Shown piece after piece: positions 35,808-44,628 of a stretch of DNA of 64,000 bases. How positions within the stretch are numbered: the stretch's first letter is position 1; the number at the start of each line of letters is the position of its first letter. The stretch is from Spirochaetales bacterium. Its GTDB lineage: Bacteria; Spirochaetota; Spirochaetia; SZUA-6; JAFGRV01. The position numbers and the translations under genes are program-made. The notes beneath the pieces are model-generated. The model did not search any database. It saw only the letters and a program-made list of their open reading frames with translations, and was not told the DNA's origin. The DNA lies in contig JAFGHO010000124.1 of assembly GCA_016930085.1 (NCBI GenBank), positions 22,129 to 86,128 on the forward strand, read 5' to 3'.

Positions 35808-36176
35808 GTGGATGAGTCGTTTGATAACAAAATAAAGGAAATCAGGCAGGGCAGGAAACATTTCCATAATTCTTTTGTTTCTCTTGATTTACCGGTTTAC
35901 AAGGCTTTTCTGAAAATGGAAAAGGCGGCCTTTACCGACAGGGTGCTGCCGAAACGAACAAAGGAGCTTGTAGCGGTCGGTATTTCAATCGCGATCAATT
36001 GCGAATCCTGTATGGAATGGCATATCGGGGAAGCGCTGCGTTCGGGTGCCAAGGAAGCCGAAATACTCGAGGTAATCGAAGTCGGTATGGAGATGGGGGG
36101 CGGGCCCGCAACCGTTTCAAGCAGGTTTGCCCTCAAGGTGCTGGAATATTACCGGGAACACGGACAAAGAGGTTGA
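35808..36176 (+). CDS. Carboxymuconolactone-decarboxylase-like (AhpD-family) protein
   Basis: A 122-residue protein with the family helix bundle and redox-type motif NCESCMEWHI (C-x-x-C...H near residues 65-72). This is the active site of AhpD-like peroxidase partners. It starts with GTG 35808, with AAAGGGT eight bases upstream; the ATG four bases later is out of frame. Likely a cytosolic alkylhydroperoxidase-like or oxidative-stress protein; the exact substrate is unknown. It stands alone. Confidence 0.88.
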   Translation: MDESFDNKIKEIRQGRKHFHNSFVSLDLPVYKAFLKMEKAAFTDRVLPKRTKELVAVGISIAINCESCMEWHIGEALRSGAKEAEILEVIEVGMEMGGGPATVSSRFALKVLEYYREHGQRG

Positions 36177-36211
36177 GAGTTTGACGGACCCCCGAAAATG
36201 GATGCCGTCGT

Positions 36212-38440
36212 CTAACAGAGTTCGTCGATCAGTCCCACGTAATACCGCGCGATGAGAAGCGCATCGACGATATTGATCGTATTGTCGCAGTTGGCATCCG
36301 CCATGCCGCTGTTGAAATTTTCCGGACTCAAACCCACATAATACTGGGCGACAAGAAGCGCGTCGACGATATCGATGCTTCCGCTGTCGTTGACATCACC
36401 CAATACACCTGAAGGCGGCGAGGTAGGCGAACCGGGATTCGTCGGTCCGGGAGGACCCGTCGGGGTTGCCGCAGGCGGAGCGGTCTGAGCGCCCCCTGGC
36501 GGTTCGAGACCCCAGAGAAGCACACCATTGTCATAGACGGGGATGTATTCCGTTTTTCCCTTGAATGTCTTGCAGTCATAATCCGGATTTGTCGTTATGT
36601 CCTGATACGACCAGTCATTCCCGAACCCGCCGGTAACGGGGCTGGAAATACTGACCGTCGCCTCTTTTTCGCATTTATCCCAGTACCCGGGGTGGATGAG
36701 TGTGCCGGTAAAATCGACGGTGAAATAATAAACATCGCCGGCCCACTGACTGAGCCCGGAAACAGATCCCCCTTCGTCGCTTTCTTTTAACGCCAGTTTG
36801 ATATCGCCCGTCGAATAGCCCGCATTAAAAACCTCGGAGAGATCCATAAAATAGCGGGCGGACATTCCCGACCGTACGGTCGGCGGCCACGCGGAGCGGT
36901 TGTTCACCTGAAAAAGCACATGGACGTCACTCGGACCCTCCCATTGTATCCATCCCCGGACAAAATATTCGGTCAGGGCTTCTTCTTCCGGCGGCCTGAA
37001 ATCCTCCGGCTGCGGCCAGCCGGCGAGCGGTTCGCCCCCGTAGGCCGAATACATTCTCGCGAGTGACCCGACAAACCCCGCGTTGTAATCGTCGGCGACC
37101 TCGTTCAATGTGTAGTCCCGCACGTCGTCGTTCGGTATGTCGTTCGAATCCGGTCCGCCGACCAGGGCGCCGAAAAGGATATGACGGTGAAAGGTCGGTA
37201 CATCGAGCATACTCAGCCATGAGCAGTGCGCGGTCCGGTGGTGGGGGTGCTGCGGCGGGTTTTCGCCGAATCCGACCATGTAACTCCCGCCCTTGGGGTT
37301 GTCTCCGAGTACGTAGTTGAGCTGTTTTTCAGCGAACTCGCGGTAGGTGGCTTTCTTTGAGGCTGTTCCCACCGAATCGTCGTCCGACCAGACAAATGCG
37401 AGGAACGCGGCGGTTGTCGCATAGCGGAGTGCCCCCCAGTTGGAAAGGTACGCCAGTCCGCCCGGAGAATAGGCGACCCCCGAGCCGGGAAGAAACCAGT
37501 CGAGGTTCGCCTCGACCGCTTCGACATACTCCGGGTCCTTTGTTATCTGGGTCATTTTAAGCACGGCGCCGTAGCTGACATCGTCCCAGCAGTGGGTGTG
37601 GTGGCCCCCGAGTGAACCGATCGGAATATACGACAGCGCTTTATCGAGGTATGATTCATTATTCGTCTTGATATACAACCAGACGGCGGCCCAGGTGAGG
37701 TCGTCGAGGTACCCCCCGGACATATAAAAGGCCGGGAGGGGGTATTTGCCCCGGTAGGTGTCCGCGAACGAGAAAAGCTGTTCCGCGTGGGTGAGGAGGG
37801 TCGCCGCGTACGAGGGGTTCGTCGGTTCGAAAATAATAGAACCGATCGCCATAGCGGCGGCCGCCTGACCGGCAACGTCGGAACCGGGGGTGGATGTGTC
37901 CACCTTGAAGGAATTGCGTTCGGTAAAAAGATGGACGACTTCGGGCGGCACCCAGCAGCTGTGGTCCGATTCGCCGTCGCCGCAGTCATAATAATAGACA
38001 TTCGCAGACGGGTGGCATTTGATAAAGTAATCGAGCGCCCACTTGATTTCATCGAGTATATCGTCGAGAAGACCGGCGCGCTCGAACCCGTCACGGTATT
38101 CGTAAACCCCCCATCCGAGCTGGGCCGCCGTGTATGCCATCGGCATGCCGAATTTCACGTGGTCGCCCGCGTCGAACCAGCCTCCCGTGAGGTCGAGCCC
38201 GACATCCTTGCCGTCGTCCATACAGGTGTCGGCCCTGTAGGGGAGAATGTAGTCGTCCGGAAGATCGCCCGAACGCTGCGCCTTGTAAAAGAGAATCGCT
38301 TTCTGAAGCGCCTCCCCGTAATTGTAATACGAACCGCCGGAACGGGGTTCGGCATAGATGGTTGCACCTGATGCGGCGATCAATACGGTAAGCAGAAAAA
38401 TCAGCCGAATTGTTTTTGTTTTCTCGTTTTTTATTTCCAT
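36212..38440 (-). CDS. GH9 endoglucanase with CBM3 and C-terminal dockerin
   Basis: A 742-residue secreted cellulase. The signal peptide spans about residues 1-30. The GH9 domain covers about 35-470, with Asp90/Asp93 in WFDAGDHVKFG, His in HHRTAHCSW and catalytic acid Glu447 in NEVADDYNAGF. A CBM3 of the 'c' type (about 482-650) follows directly: YFVRGWIQWEGPSDVHVLFQ-type strands and a KLALKESDEGG region. It is the layout of processive GH9 enzymes in which CBM3c modifies the active site. A Pro/Gly/Thr linker leads to a type I dockerin (678-742) with DVNDSGSIDIVDAL and DANCDNTINIVDAL. GGAGAAATAAA precedes ATG 38440. It probably attacks cellulose outside the cell. Confidence 0.95.
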   Translation of the reverse strand: MEIKNEKTKTIRLIFLLTVLIAASGATIYAEPRSGGSYYNYGEALQKAILFYKAQRSGDLPDDYILPYRADTCMDDGKDVGLDLTGGWFDAGDHVKFGMPMAYTAAQLGWGVYEYRDGFERAGLLDDILDEIKWALDYFIKCHPSANVYYYDCGDGESDHSCWVPPEVVHLFTERNSFKVDTSTPGSDVAGQAAAAMAIGSIIFEPTNPSYAATLLTHAEQLFSFADTYRGKYPLPAFYMSGGYLDDLTWAAVWLYIKTNNESYLDKALSYIPIGSLGGHHTHCWDDVSYGAVLKMTQITKDPEYVEAVEANLDWFLPGSGVAYSPGGLAYLSNWGALRYATTAAFLAFVWSDDDSVGTASKKATYREFAEKQLNYVLGDNPKGGSYMVGFGENPPQHPHHRTAHCSWLSMLDVPTFHRHILFGALVGGPDSNDIPNDDVRDYTLNEVADDYNAGFVGSLARMYSAYGGEPLAGWPQPEDFRPPEEEALTEYFVRGWIQWEGPSDVHVLFQVNNRSAWPPTVRSGMSARYFMDLSEVFNAGYSTGDIKLALKESDEGGSVSGLSQWAGDVYYFTVDFTGTLIHPGYWDKCEKEATVSISSPVTGGFGNDWSYQDITTNPDYDCKTFKGKTEYIPVYDNGVLLWGLEPPGGAQTAPPAATPTGPPGPTNPGSPTSPPSGVLGDVNDSGSIDIVDALLVAQYYVGLSPENFNSGMADANCDNTINIVDALLIARYYVGLIDELC

Positions 38441-38478
38441 TTTATTTCTCCGTTTTTGGTTTGTTTTCCAGTATATAG

Positions 38479-38507
38479 ATGATATGATGAATGGTTGCCG
38501 TTGTCAA
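38479..38507 (-). promoter_or_regulatory. Promoter of the GH9 gene
   Basis: On the minus strand TTGACA (38507-38502), a 17-bp spacer and TATCAT (38484-38479). No LacI-type palindrome like that before the mannanase is visible here. Confidence 0.65.
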
Positions 38508-38562
38508 GCAAAGAATACTATAATCAGCATATCGGGTGAGATCCGGATAATTTTAAGCAATG

Positions 38563-39201
38563 TCACTTGATCTTCTCGACGAGGTATCGGATTATCGTGT
38601 AATAGTCCTCCGGTTTGGTAAAGGGCTTCTCCGGTCCCCGCAGGTATTCCTCTTCATGGATGCCCTTGAAGCGGTAGCCTTTTGCTTTTATGAAATCCTG
38701 AAGGCGTTCGATGGTCGGCAGTTCATCTTCATACGGGCCGATATGAAGAATTTCCGCCACCTCACCGTATTCCCATGTAGCGATCTCCGGTTTCGGTTCC
38801 CCTTTCCCGGGAGGTTCGGTAAGCTGTGAAGCCCACGGCACCGGCAGCCCGATATACCATGTCCGGTCGGTCACATACCCCTGACCGGCCAGCTCAGAAA
38901 GCGGCCTGTCGACCGGCACATTGCAGCGAAGGAGGGGGGCGGACTGGCCCGGCCCCTTCGGCACGCCGGGCATCTTGAAGTATTCGGAATAGAGGGCAGA
39001 AAAGGCCTTTGGCAGAACCTCCTCCGGGCTCCCCGAAACCTCTACCTGAAGCACCCGCCGATCTTCCATGTTCGTGATTCTGGGGTCTTTCAGAAATTCG
39101 TACTGCTCAAGATCGGGCCCGGACATGAAGACCATAAAAAAAAGAACTACGGCGATGATGATGACAACGAGCGCGATAGCGATAACGATGATTGTTCTCA
39201 T
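38563..39201 (-). CDS. Membrane-anchored GyrI-like (SOUL/effector-binding) protein
   Basis: A 212-residue protein; ATG 39201 is chosen because AGGAGGT precedes it by 9 nt. One N-terminal transmembrane segment (about residues 3-26) is followed by a domain with GyrI/AraC-effector-binding features: GQGYVTDRTWYIGLPVPWA, then ATWEYGEVAEILHIGPYED and a final DYYTIIRYLVEKIK helix. These folds bind small hydrophobic molecules. It has no partner genes in its unit; the ligand is unknown. Confidence 0.78.
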   Translation of the reverse strand: MRTIIVIAIALVVIIIAVVLFFMVFMSGPDLEQYEFLKDPRITNMEDRRVLQVEVSGSPEEVLPKAFSALYSEYFKMPGVPKGPGQSAPLLRCNVPVDRPLSELAGQGYVTDRTWYIGLPVPWASQLTEPPGKGEPKPEIATWEYGEVAEILHIGPYEDELPTIERLQDFIKAKGYRFKGIHEEEYLRGPEKPFTKPEDYYTIIRYLVEKIK

Positions 39202-39240
39202 GACGGATGCACCTCCTGGTTTTTGCACAATTTTATAGGG

Positions 39241-39268
39241 AGTATAGCATAATTGATTTTTAAATCAA
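39241..39268 (-). promoter_or_regulatory. Promoter of the GyrI-like gene with a palindrome at the -35 box
   Basis: On the minus strand TTGATT (39268-39263), 16 bp, TATACT (39246-39241). The -35 lies within an inverted repeat TTGATTT / AAATCAA (39253-39268), a possible operator. Confidence 0.5.
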
Positions 39269-39280
39269 GGATTTTTGGCT

Positions 39281-39316
39281 AAAATAAAAAAGGTGTTGAA
39301 GCATGACTCCAACACC
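39281..39316 (-). terminator. Rho-independent terminator of the repeat lipoprotein gene
   Basis: On the minus strand GGTGTTG (39316-39310) pairs with CAACACC (39298-39292), followed by TTTTTTATTTT. It lies 22 bp after the stop codon. Confidence 0.75.
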
Positions 39317-39338
39317 CACGGTTTTCTCAGAAACAGGT

Positions 39339-40358
39339 TCAGGGAACCGGATATACGTCGTATCTTGCCACATACTCTTCTTTTGCTTTATCTGTATTCC
39401 AATCTTTAATGATGAGTGACTTGTCTGTTCCAATTTCATTACCGTTCTTATCTTCCCATCGTAAAAATGTATACGAGGCATTGTATCCTCCCGAACCACA
39501 TGATTGGTTATGAGCGGTAAGCGTCATTTCATCTCCATAACGATAACAGCTTTTATTCGGTTCGACGGTAACCAGATCCGGATAACAGCCATAATTGATC
39601 ATCTCTCTGTTTTTTTGATTTTTCAGTTTATATATCAGCGGAGTGTCGCCGCTTTTACTGAAATTACCGGTAATACTCATGTTTTTATATACATATAACG
39701 ATAAGGGATTCGAGTTTCCGGCATTTTCTCCATTTACAGTCCAACTATCAAATTGATAACAAGTATATGCTTCAGCCGTTATCGTCACTTGTTCTCCTTC
39801 TTCATATGTTGTTTTAGCGGGATTTATAGCGACGCTTCCATAGCCGGAACTATTGGCTGAAACAGAAACACTATAAGTCGGTGGTGATGTCGGTGGTGAT
39901 GTCGGTGGTGATGTCGGTAGTGATGTCGGTAGTGATGTCGGTAGTGATGTCGGTAGTGATGTCGGTAGTGTCTCTATTGATGTTGTTGTCGTTGTCACAA
40001 TATGTATTTTTTTGACTGCTTTATCCGCTCTTTTTATATTGACATGTTCGTTTTTCTCTCCAATGACCGTATCGTCTTCTGAAATTGCCTTTACGGTGAT
40101 TCCCCAGTCGCCGGCAGCGAGTCCGGTAAAGGTTTCCTTGTTGTTTTCGATATCCTTTTTTATATACCGGCTGTCCGGTCCGAAAAGTTCGATCTCATAC
40201 TTGTCAATCATCACCGAATCAATGTCGGGTTCAATAGTCAATTCCAGATCCCCTTTGCCTTCGGGGGGAAAGAGTTCCTCGCATCCTGTGAAAAAGAGAA
40301 TGAGTAAAACCGTAATAACGGGAAATAAATAAAGACAATGTTTCATGACTTTTTTCAT
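39339..40358 (-). CDS. Lipoprotein with PTS-repeat linker and InlB-B-like repeat domain
   Basis: A 339-residue protein; ATG 40358 is used because TTGGAGGATATT precedes it. Lipobox LFFTGC (Cys26). An N-terminal beta-sandwich-like region (about 35-110) resembles bacterial FN3/PEGA-type folds. A low-complexity linker (about 125-160) is made of PTSL/PTSP tetrapeptides encoded by 12-bp DNA repeats. Then comes a divergent InlB B-repeat domain (GYGSVAINPAKTTYEEGEQVTITA, FDSWTVNG) and a second similar C-terminal unit. Surface lipoprotein of unknown role; the linker length may vary between strains. Confidence 0.8.
   Translation of the reverse strand: MKKVMKHCLYLFPVITVLLILFFTGCEELFPPEGKGDLELTIEPDIDSVMIDKYEIELFGPDSRYIKKDIENNKETFTGLAAGDWGITVKAISEDDTVIGEKNEHVNIKRADKAVKKIHIVTTTTTSIETLPTSLPTSLPTSLPTSLPTSPPTSPPTSPPTYSVSVSANSSGYGSVAINPAKTTYEEGEQVTITAEAYTCYQFDSWTVNGENAGNSNPLSLYVYKNMSITGNFSKSGDTPLIYKLKNQKNREMINYGCYPDLVTVEPNKSCYRYGDEMTLTAHNQSCGSGGYNASYTFLRWEDKNGNEIGTDKSLIIKDWNTDKAKEEYVARYDVYPVP
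39877..39970. repeat. 12-bp tandem repeat inside the lipoprotein gene
   Basis: Nearly eight copies of GTCGGTRGTGAT (plus strand) lie in tandem from 39877 to 39970. The first three read GTCGGTGGTGAT and the rest GTCGGTAGTGAT. They encode the PTSL/PTSP linker. Being in units of 12, gain or loss of a copy keeps the reading frame. Confidence 0.9.
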
Positions 40359-40442
40359 AATATCCTCCAATGACTGCTGTGTTGAGTACTCATACAATAA
40401 ATCGCCTGAACGCATCGTTTACCTCGCTGAGGTATAAAAAAA

Positions 40443-41933
40443 TTACCGCCGGATGAGTTCGTACAAATGCCGGTTCGTGATCGTCCCATCAATGGCGGAA
40501 TAGAGCCAGCTCGCCGAGGCGCCGACGATCCCCGAGATGATGAGTGTTCCGCAGAGGTCTTTCATATCTCTTGCATCATTGGCTTCGTTTATAAAAGACG
40601 GCCTGCCGGTTTTTTTCCATTTATCGACCAGCCGGTTATGTTCCCCGTCGAAATAAAACCACCCGAACGCGGAAATACCGGTGCAGAGGGTGGAAACGGT
40701 AAATGCACTCAGTAAGAGCGCCCCCTTCACCGGTTCGCGGTTATAGAACTGGAGGGCGGAGGGAACGAACATGAGACCCCACTGGTCCCTGTAATCGATG
40801 ATCTCTTTCTGTTCAAGCGACAGCGAGGAGAAGGGGGTGATTTCAAGTCGCCTGTCGTAGATAAGCCATTTTTTCTTCCAGGCGGGATCGTCCAGAAAAA
40901 CACGAAGCCGGTAAATATCCGGAACGAGGCCGCCGTATGTATGGGGAAGAACCAGGGGCGCTTCGCCGTCGATTGACGCTGAAAAGGATGATGAGAAATC
41001 GAGTGAGACGCTTCCTTTCGACGGGAGGATAATAGGGGAAATGGGCTGCGTGGTATCGATGATGTTACTGAAGACCGTCCTGTTTTCTTTTTCATACAAG
41101 GCTTCGACGAGATATTCCCTGCCCCAGAAGAGATTTTTTCTGAAAATCGTTTTTCCCGCTTTTTTTTGATCGATATACACGGTGCATTCCTCATCCGATT
41201 CAATGACAAGCGGAACCAGGACATCGATTTCTTTCGTGTATGTTCTTCCCTCTTCAATGGCAATGGCTGACTTGAAGATTTCCTCTTCGCTGCCGTTTTC
41301 ATCCCGATAGACGAGCCTGATCGTGTGTTCTCCTGCAGTCAGCGGCAGTCTGACCGGAGTATTTGCCGACGGGACGCCGTCGATAAAAAGCAGACATGCT
41401 TCGGTAGTATGAAGGGAGAGAAATCCGGGGGAAAGCTTGTGTTCGGTTATTTTCTCACAGACGCCGATGAGGGAATCGAACCTCGTGTTCAGGGTCATCG
41501 CGTCCGTATCGGTGATACCGATGCGTTCGAAGCTGTTATGGGTTTCAAGATCTACGTCGACCCTCCGGTAAATCGTAAAAATGATGGTGACCGCCGTTTC
41601 GTCGTTGGAGAATGTTCCGCTGATGATATAATCAGTGTCGAAATCACTCGCGATCGAAGCGATCACGTTTTGTCGTTTTAAATCGGTCTTGTCATAACAA
41701 TGGGCGACCATATATTCATGGAATCGGGAATAGGGGATGGCAGTAAAACCGGAAAGGTGCTTGACCGGTTCATAGAGGTAATTGGGGATATATGTCTCGA
41801 GTCTGTCGTAGAGAACGCTCCCTTCGTTCAGGAAGGGCATAAAGAGGATCGTTTTTTGCGTATCCTTTCCGTAGCAGGGTGCCGACAGCGAGAGAACGAT
41901 GATGAATGAGACAACCCCGGTTTTTTTTAACAT
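40443..41933 (-). CDS. PEGA-domain protein of the ECF/FecR operon
   Basis: A 496-residue exported protein with a signal peptide of about 22 residues. Residues about 25-150 look like the secreted 'adenylate-cyclase-like' N-terminal domain often found before PEGA. PEGA-type beta-sandwiches follow (ACLLFIDGVPSANTPVRLPLTAGEHTIRL, near 180-230), with further repeats up to 350. The C-terminus has two hydrophobic segments (about 405-425 and 455-475). It starts 8 bp after the FecR-PQQ gene, so it is the third gene of the operon. Probably a cell-envelope protein regulated by, or regulating, the sigma factor; precise role unknown. Confidence 0.75.
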   Translation of the reverse strand: MLKKTGVVSFIIVLSLSAPCYGKDTQKTILFMPFLNEGSVLYDRLETYIPNYLYEPVKHLSGFTAIPYSRFHEYMVAHCYDKTDLKRQNVIASIASDFDTDYIISGTFSNDETAVTIIFTIYRRVDVDLETHNSFERIGITDTDAMTLNTRFDSLIGVCEKITEHKLSPGFLSLHTTEACLLFIDGVPSANTPVRLPLTAGEHTIRLVYRDENGSEEEIFKSAIAIEEGRTYTKEIDVLVPLVIESDEECTVYIDQKKAGKTIFRKNLFWGREYLVEALYEKENRTVFSNIIDTTQPISPIILPSKGSVSLDFSSSFSASIDGEAPLVLPHTYGGLVPDIYRLRVFLDDPAWKKKWLIYDRRLEITPFSSLSLEQKEIIDYRDQWGLMFVPSALQFYNREPVKGALLLSAFTVSTLCTGISAFGWFYFDGEHNRLVDKWKKTGRPSFINEANDARDMKDLCGTLIISGIVGASASWLYSAIDGTITNRHLYELIRR

Positions 41934-41941
41934 TCGTTTTT

Positions 41942-43978
41942 TTAGTAGAGAAGTAAAATTTCTCCCTTTTTTGTTCCGGTAAACAATACGTTTTTCAGTC
42001 TGTATATCGAACAGCTTATCGGGCGGCCGGAAACATCCGTTTCATTCCGTAAACGCCCCGTTTCACCGTCGAACGAAAGGACCTTTCCTTCCGTGCTGCC
42101 GATATAGATATTCTTTTCAATGAGCACCGGCTTTTTGTAGTAGTATATACCGGGATCGGGGGTTTTGTCAACCGGATATGTCTGTGAGACCAAAAGGGAT
42201 GGGGCTTCTATAAAGGAGAGATATCCGTTTTCCGTAACTGCGGCGATAAGTGCGTTTTCGGCGGCGCAGAGTGAGGTGATCCCGTTTTCGAGTTTCAGTG
42301 ACCGGATTAATTCGAGTCGGTCTGAGAACGAATACAGTTTTCCCGAACGGTCCCCTGCGATAACGGCGTCGTTTACCCGTACCGGCGTACAGGTACAGAC
42401 GGCATCGAGGCGGTAACGGTGTTCAATGGCGCCGTTTCCTCCGGCGCAGACGAGTTCGGGAGAAATGGCGGATGTGATATAAAAACCCTTTTCCGTGACA
42501 AGGGGCGGGAGGGGGTTGTTGATTGTTATGAAGGGAAGGGAGGTGTGAATGTTTATGCCGGTATCGAACCGGTAAATCCCGTCCGCGTACGGCATATACA
42601 GTGTCGCTTCAGAACGGGAAAAACCCGATCCGTCGACCATGAATCCGGGGGCTTCATGGCGCGTTGCCTCTCCCGTACCGATATCGAACGAGAGGAGGTC
42701 GTCGTTTGAAGAGAGGTATACTTTGCGGTTGACGATGACCGGGAGAGAATCGAAGATTATCCCTTTTTTTATTCCGAACCGGCGTTCCCACACGAGTGAA
42801 CCGCCGGGATCGAAGCAGACCAAAGAAGTCCGTGTGACCGCGACAATTCGGTCATCGGAGGAGGCGAATCCCAAAATTTCATTTTTTCCGGGTGCGCCGG
42901 GATCGGCGTATTCGTATATGACACGGGATTTTAATTCGCTTGGGATAGCGGGTATTTTTTCTATAAGTTGTATATTCACCGAAAGCGGCCGGCCGGGAAG
43001 AAGTTCAATTTCATTCAAACTTTCCTCATATCCTTCTTTGATGATGCCGATGGTGTGGCGGCCCGGAGGCAGGGAGAGTGAGATTTCTATGCTGAATGTT
43101 CCGATTTGCCTTCCGTCGACGAGGAGGGCGGCATTGCGGGCCGGCGTCGTCACGGAAAGCGTGACGGCGCCGTTCTTTTTATAAAGCATGGGAGCCTCGG
43201 CAAAGGACGCGAGCTGTTTTGCGATAATGTCCGGTATGCCGTCTTTGGCAGCGGGGAGGTTTTCTTCGATCGTGATCGACTGGCCGGGAGAAAGGGAAAC
43301 GGCCGCTTCACTCCCGTCGGAGGTTTTCTGAAAGATCCGTGCCTTCCCCTCGTAGAGTGCAGTAAAGACGGATCCGCCGGTTGTACTGACAAAGAGAGTG
43401 CTTCCGAAACGGATTCTTCCTGCGGGCGTGATTATTTCGCAATACCCGTCCGGTTCGAGTCCTTTCGTTTTGACAAGGATCGCCCCGGAATGAAGTTCGA
43501 GAGAGAATGTGGACGAGCGGAGCAGGCGTATCGCGAGTCTGCTGTTTTGTTCCAACCTGAGTATCGCGTAATCGTTTACCTGTATACCGCAGCTTTCTTC
43601 TTCTTCCGTCGCAAGTGTCAAGCCTTCTTTTACGATCATACCGGGAGAAAGGGAAACCGAACCGGTTGTTCCCTCAAGATGCGGTGTACCGGATGTCAGG
43701 CGGACGAATCCTTCGGCCCGGTGAGTGAGGCCGGCGATGAAGAAGAGACCCGTTCCGATTGCGCAGAGGAGAAGTGCCGCCGCGGCGAGCCATCTGACGG
43801 CCGCGGAATGAAAGACTCCGGTGTGGTTCGCGGGCACCCCCCCCTCCCGCTCGATACTCGAGAGGATGTTCGCTTCCCGGGTCTCCCGGGGTTTTATAAG
43901 CCCCGTTTCAAGCCCTTTCGAAAGGGTTCGAATCTCGGTATCGTCCAGGTTGTCGATCCATTTATCAAAGTCATTCAT
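41942..43978 (-). CDS. FecR-domain anti-sigma-like protein with PEGA and PQQ-propeller domains
   Basis: A 678-residue protein; ATG 43978 overlaps the sigma factor stop by 8 bp. A cytoplasmic helix of about 60 residues precedes a transmembrane segment (about 63-84). A FecR domain follows (about 95-240, with GSVSLSPGM and GRIRFGSTLFVS motifs), then a PEGA unit (ALLVDGRQIGTFSIEISLSLPPGRHTIGI, about 270-330). The last 330 residues are PQQ-like beta-propeller blades (VWERRFGIKKG, DDLLSFDIGTG, GKLYSFSD, GKVLSFDGETGR). The layout is that of an anti-sigma factor whose extracytoplasmic part reads an envelope signal. The partner sigma factor is directly upstream. Confidence 0.87.
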   Translation of the reverse strand: MNDFDKWIDNLDDTEIRTLSKGLETGLIKPRETREANILSSIEREGGVPANHTGVFHSAAVRWLAAAALLLCAIGTGLFFIAGLTHRAEGFVRLTSGTPHLEGTTGSVSLSPGMIVKEGLTLATEEEESCGIQVNDYAILRLEQNSRLAIRLLRSSTFSLELHSGAILVKTKGLEPDGYCEIITPAGRIRFGSTLFVSTTGGSVFTALYEGKARIFQKTSDGSEAAVSLSPGQSITIEENLPAAKDGIPDIIAKQLASFAEAPMLYKKNGAVTLSVTTPARNAALLVDGRQIGTFSIEISLSLPPGRHTIGIIKEGYEESLNEIELLPGRPLSVNIQLIEKIPAIPSELKSRVIYEYADPGAPGKNEILGFASSDDRIVAVTRTSLVCFDPGGSLVWERRFGIKKGIIFDSLPVIVNRKVYLSSNDDLLSFDIGTGEATRHEAPGFMVDGSGFSRSEATLYMPYADGIYRFDTGINIHTSLPFITINNPLPPLVTEKGFYITSAISPELVCAGGNGAIEHRYRLDAVCTCTPVRVNDAVIAGDRSGKLYSFSDRLELIRSLKLENGITSLCAAENALIAAVTENGYLSFIEAPSLLVSQTYPVDKTPDPGIYYYKKPVLIEKNIYIGSTEGKVLSFDGETGRLRNETDVSGRPISCSIYRLKNVLFTGTKKGEILLLY

Positions 43979-44552
43979 CTTCGTTATCATTGAAAAAATC
44001 CTTTGCGCATCGCTTCATTTCCTTTTTTAAGGCCTTTCGTATCCGTACGAGGATATTGTCCACCGCCTTGTATGTTTTTTTATATATGGCCGCGATCTCC
44101 GCGATTCCCGTATCGTTCACATAATAAAGATCGTAAATCTCCCGGTAAAGCGGGTTAAGCGTTTCGCGGGCGAGTTTCAGGAGGAGAAGCTTCTGTTTTT
44201 GCTCGATTGTCTCGACTATATCGTTTTCGATATCCACTTCCTCCTTCAATCTGTGAAACCGGTCCTTTTGACGGAAAAGTGAACGCTGGTAATCCGCCAG
44301 TTTGTTCCGTGCTATCGAAAATATGAAAAACTGAAGGTGACGGGGTGTCTTGATGCGCGGCGCTGAGGTGATGATTGCATGGAATGTCTCCTGCAAAAGG
44401 TCTTCCGCGACATCAGCGTTCCAGAAGGTTTTTCCCATGAAATAGGTGGTGATGCTGTCCGCGTAATGACGGTATACCCTGGCCAGGACGGTTCTGTCCC
44501 TCTTCTTCAGCAGGGAAAACTCCTTGTCGGAGAGAATCACGATAACCACCAT
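43971..44552 (-). CDS. ECF-type RNA polymerase sigma factor
   Basis: A 193-residue sigma factor: region 2 (about 18-85) with DLLQETFHAIITSA and region 4 (about 130-190) with LNPLYREIYDLYYVNDTGIAEIAAIYKKTYKAVDNILVRIRKALK. There is no region 1 or 3, so it is of the extracytoplasmic-function group. It leads the three-gene unit sigma - FecR/PEGA/PQQ - PEGA; the second gene overlaps it by 8 bp. Release by the downstream FecR-like protein in response to an envelope signal is the expected mode. Confidence 0.9.
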   Translation of the reverse strand: MVVIVILSDKEFSLLKKRDRTVLARVYRHYADSITTYFMGKTFWNADVAEDLLQETFHAIITSAPRIKTPRHLQFFIFSIARNKLADYQRSLFRQKDRFHRLKEEVDIENDIVETIEQKQKLLLLKLARETLNPLYREIYDLYYVNDTGIAEIAAIYKKTYKAVDNILVRIRKALKKEMKRCAKDFFNDNEDE

Positions 44553-44628
44553 TCCATTAATAATATCGTTTCAGTCACCCGTCTACCTTGCCGTTGTGAA
44601 AAGCAATAAAAAAGGAATTTTATACTAT

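Noticed and set aside
39877..39970. CRISPR-like short repeats
   Set aside because: Units are 12 bp, contiguous without spacers, and in frame inside a lipoprotein linker.
43106..43993. 295-codon plus-strand frame
   Set aside because: Antisense to the FecR-PEGA gene and the end of the sigma factor gene.
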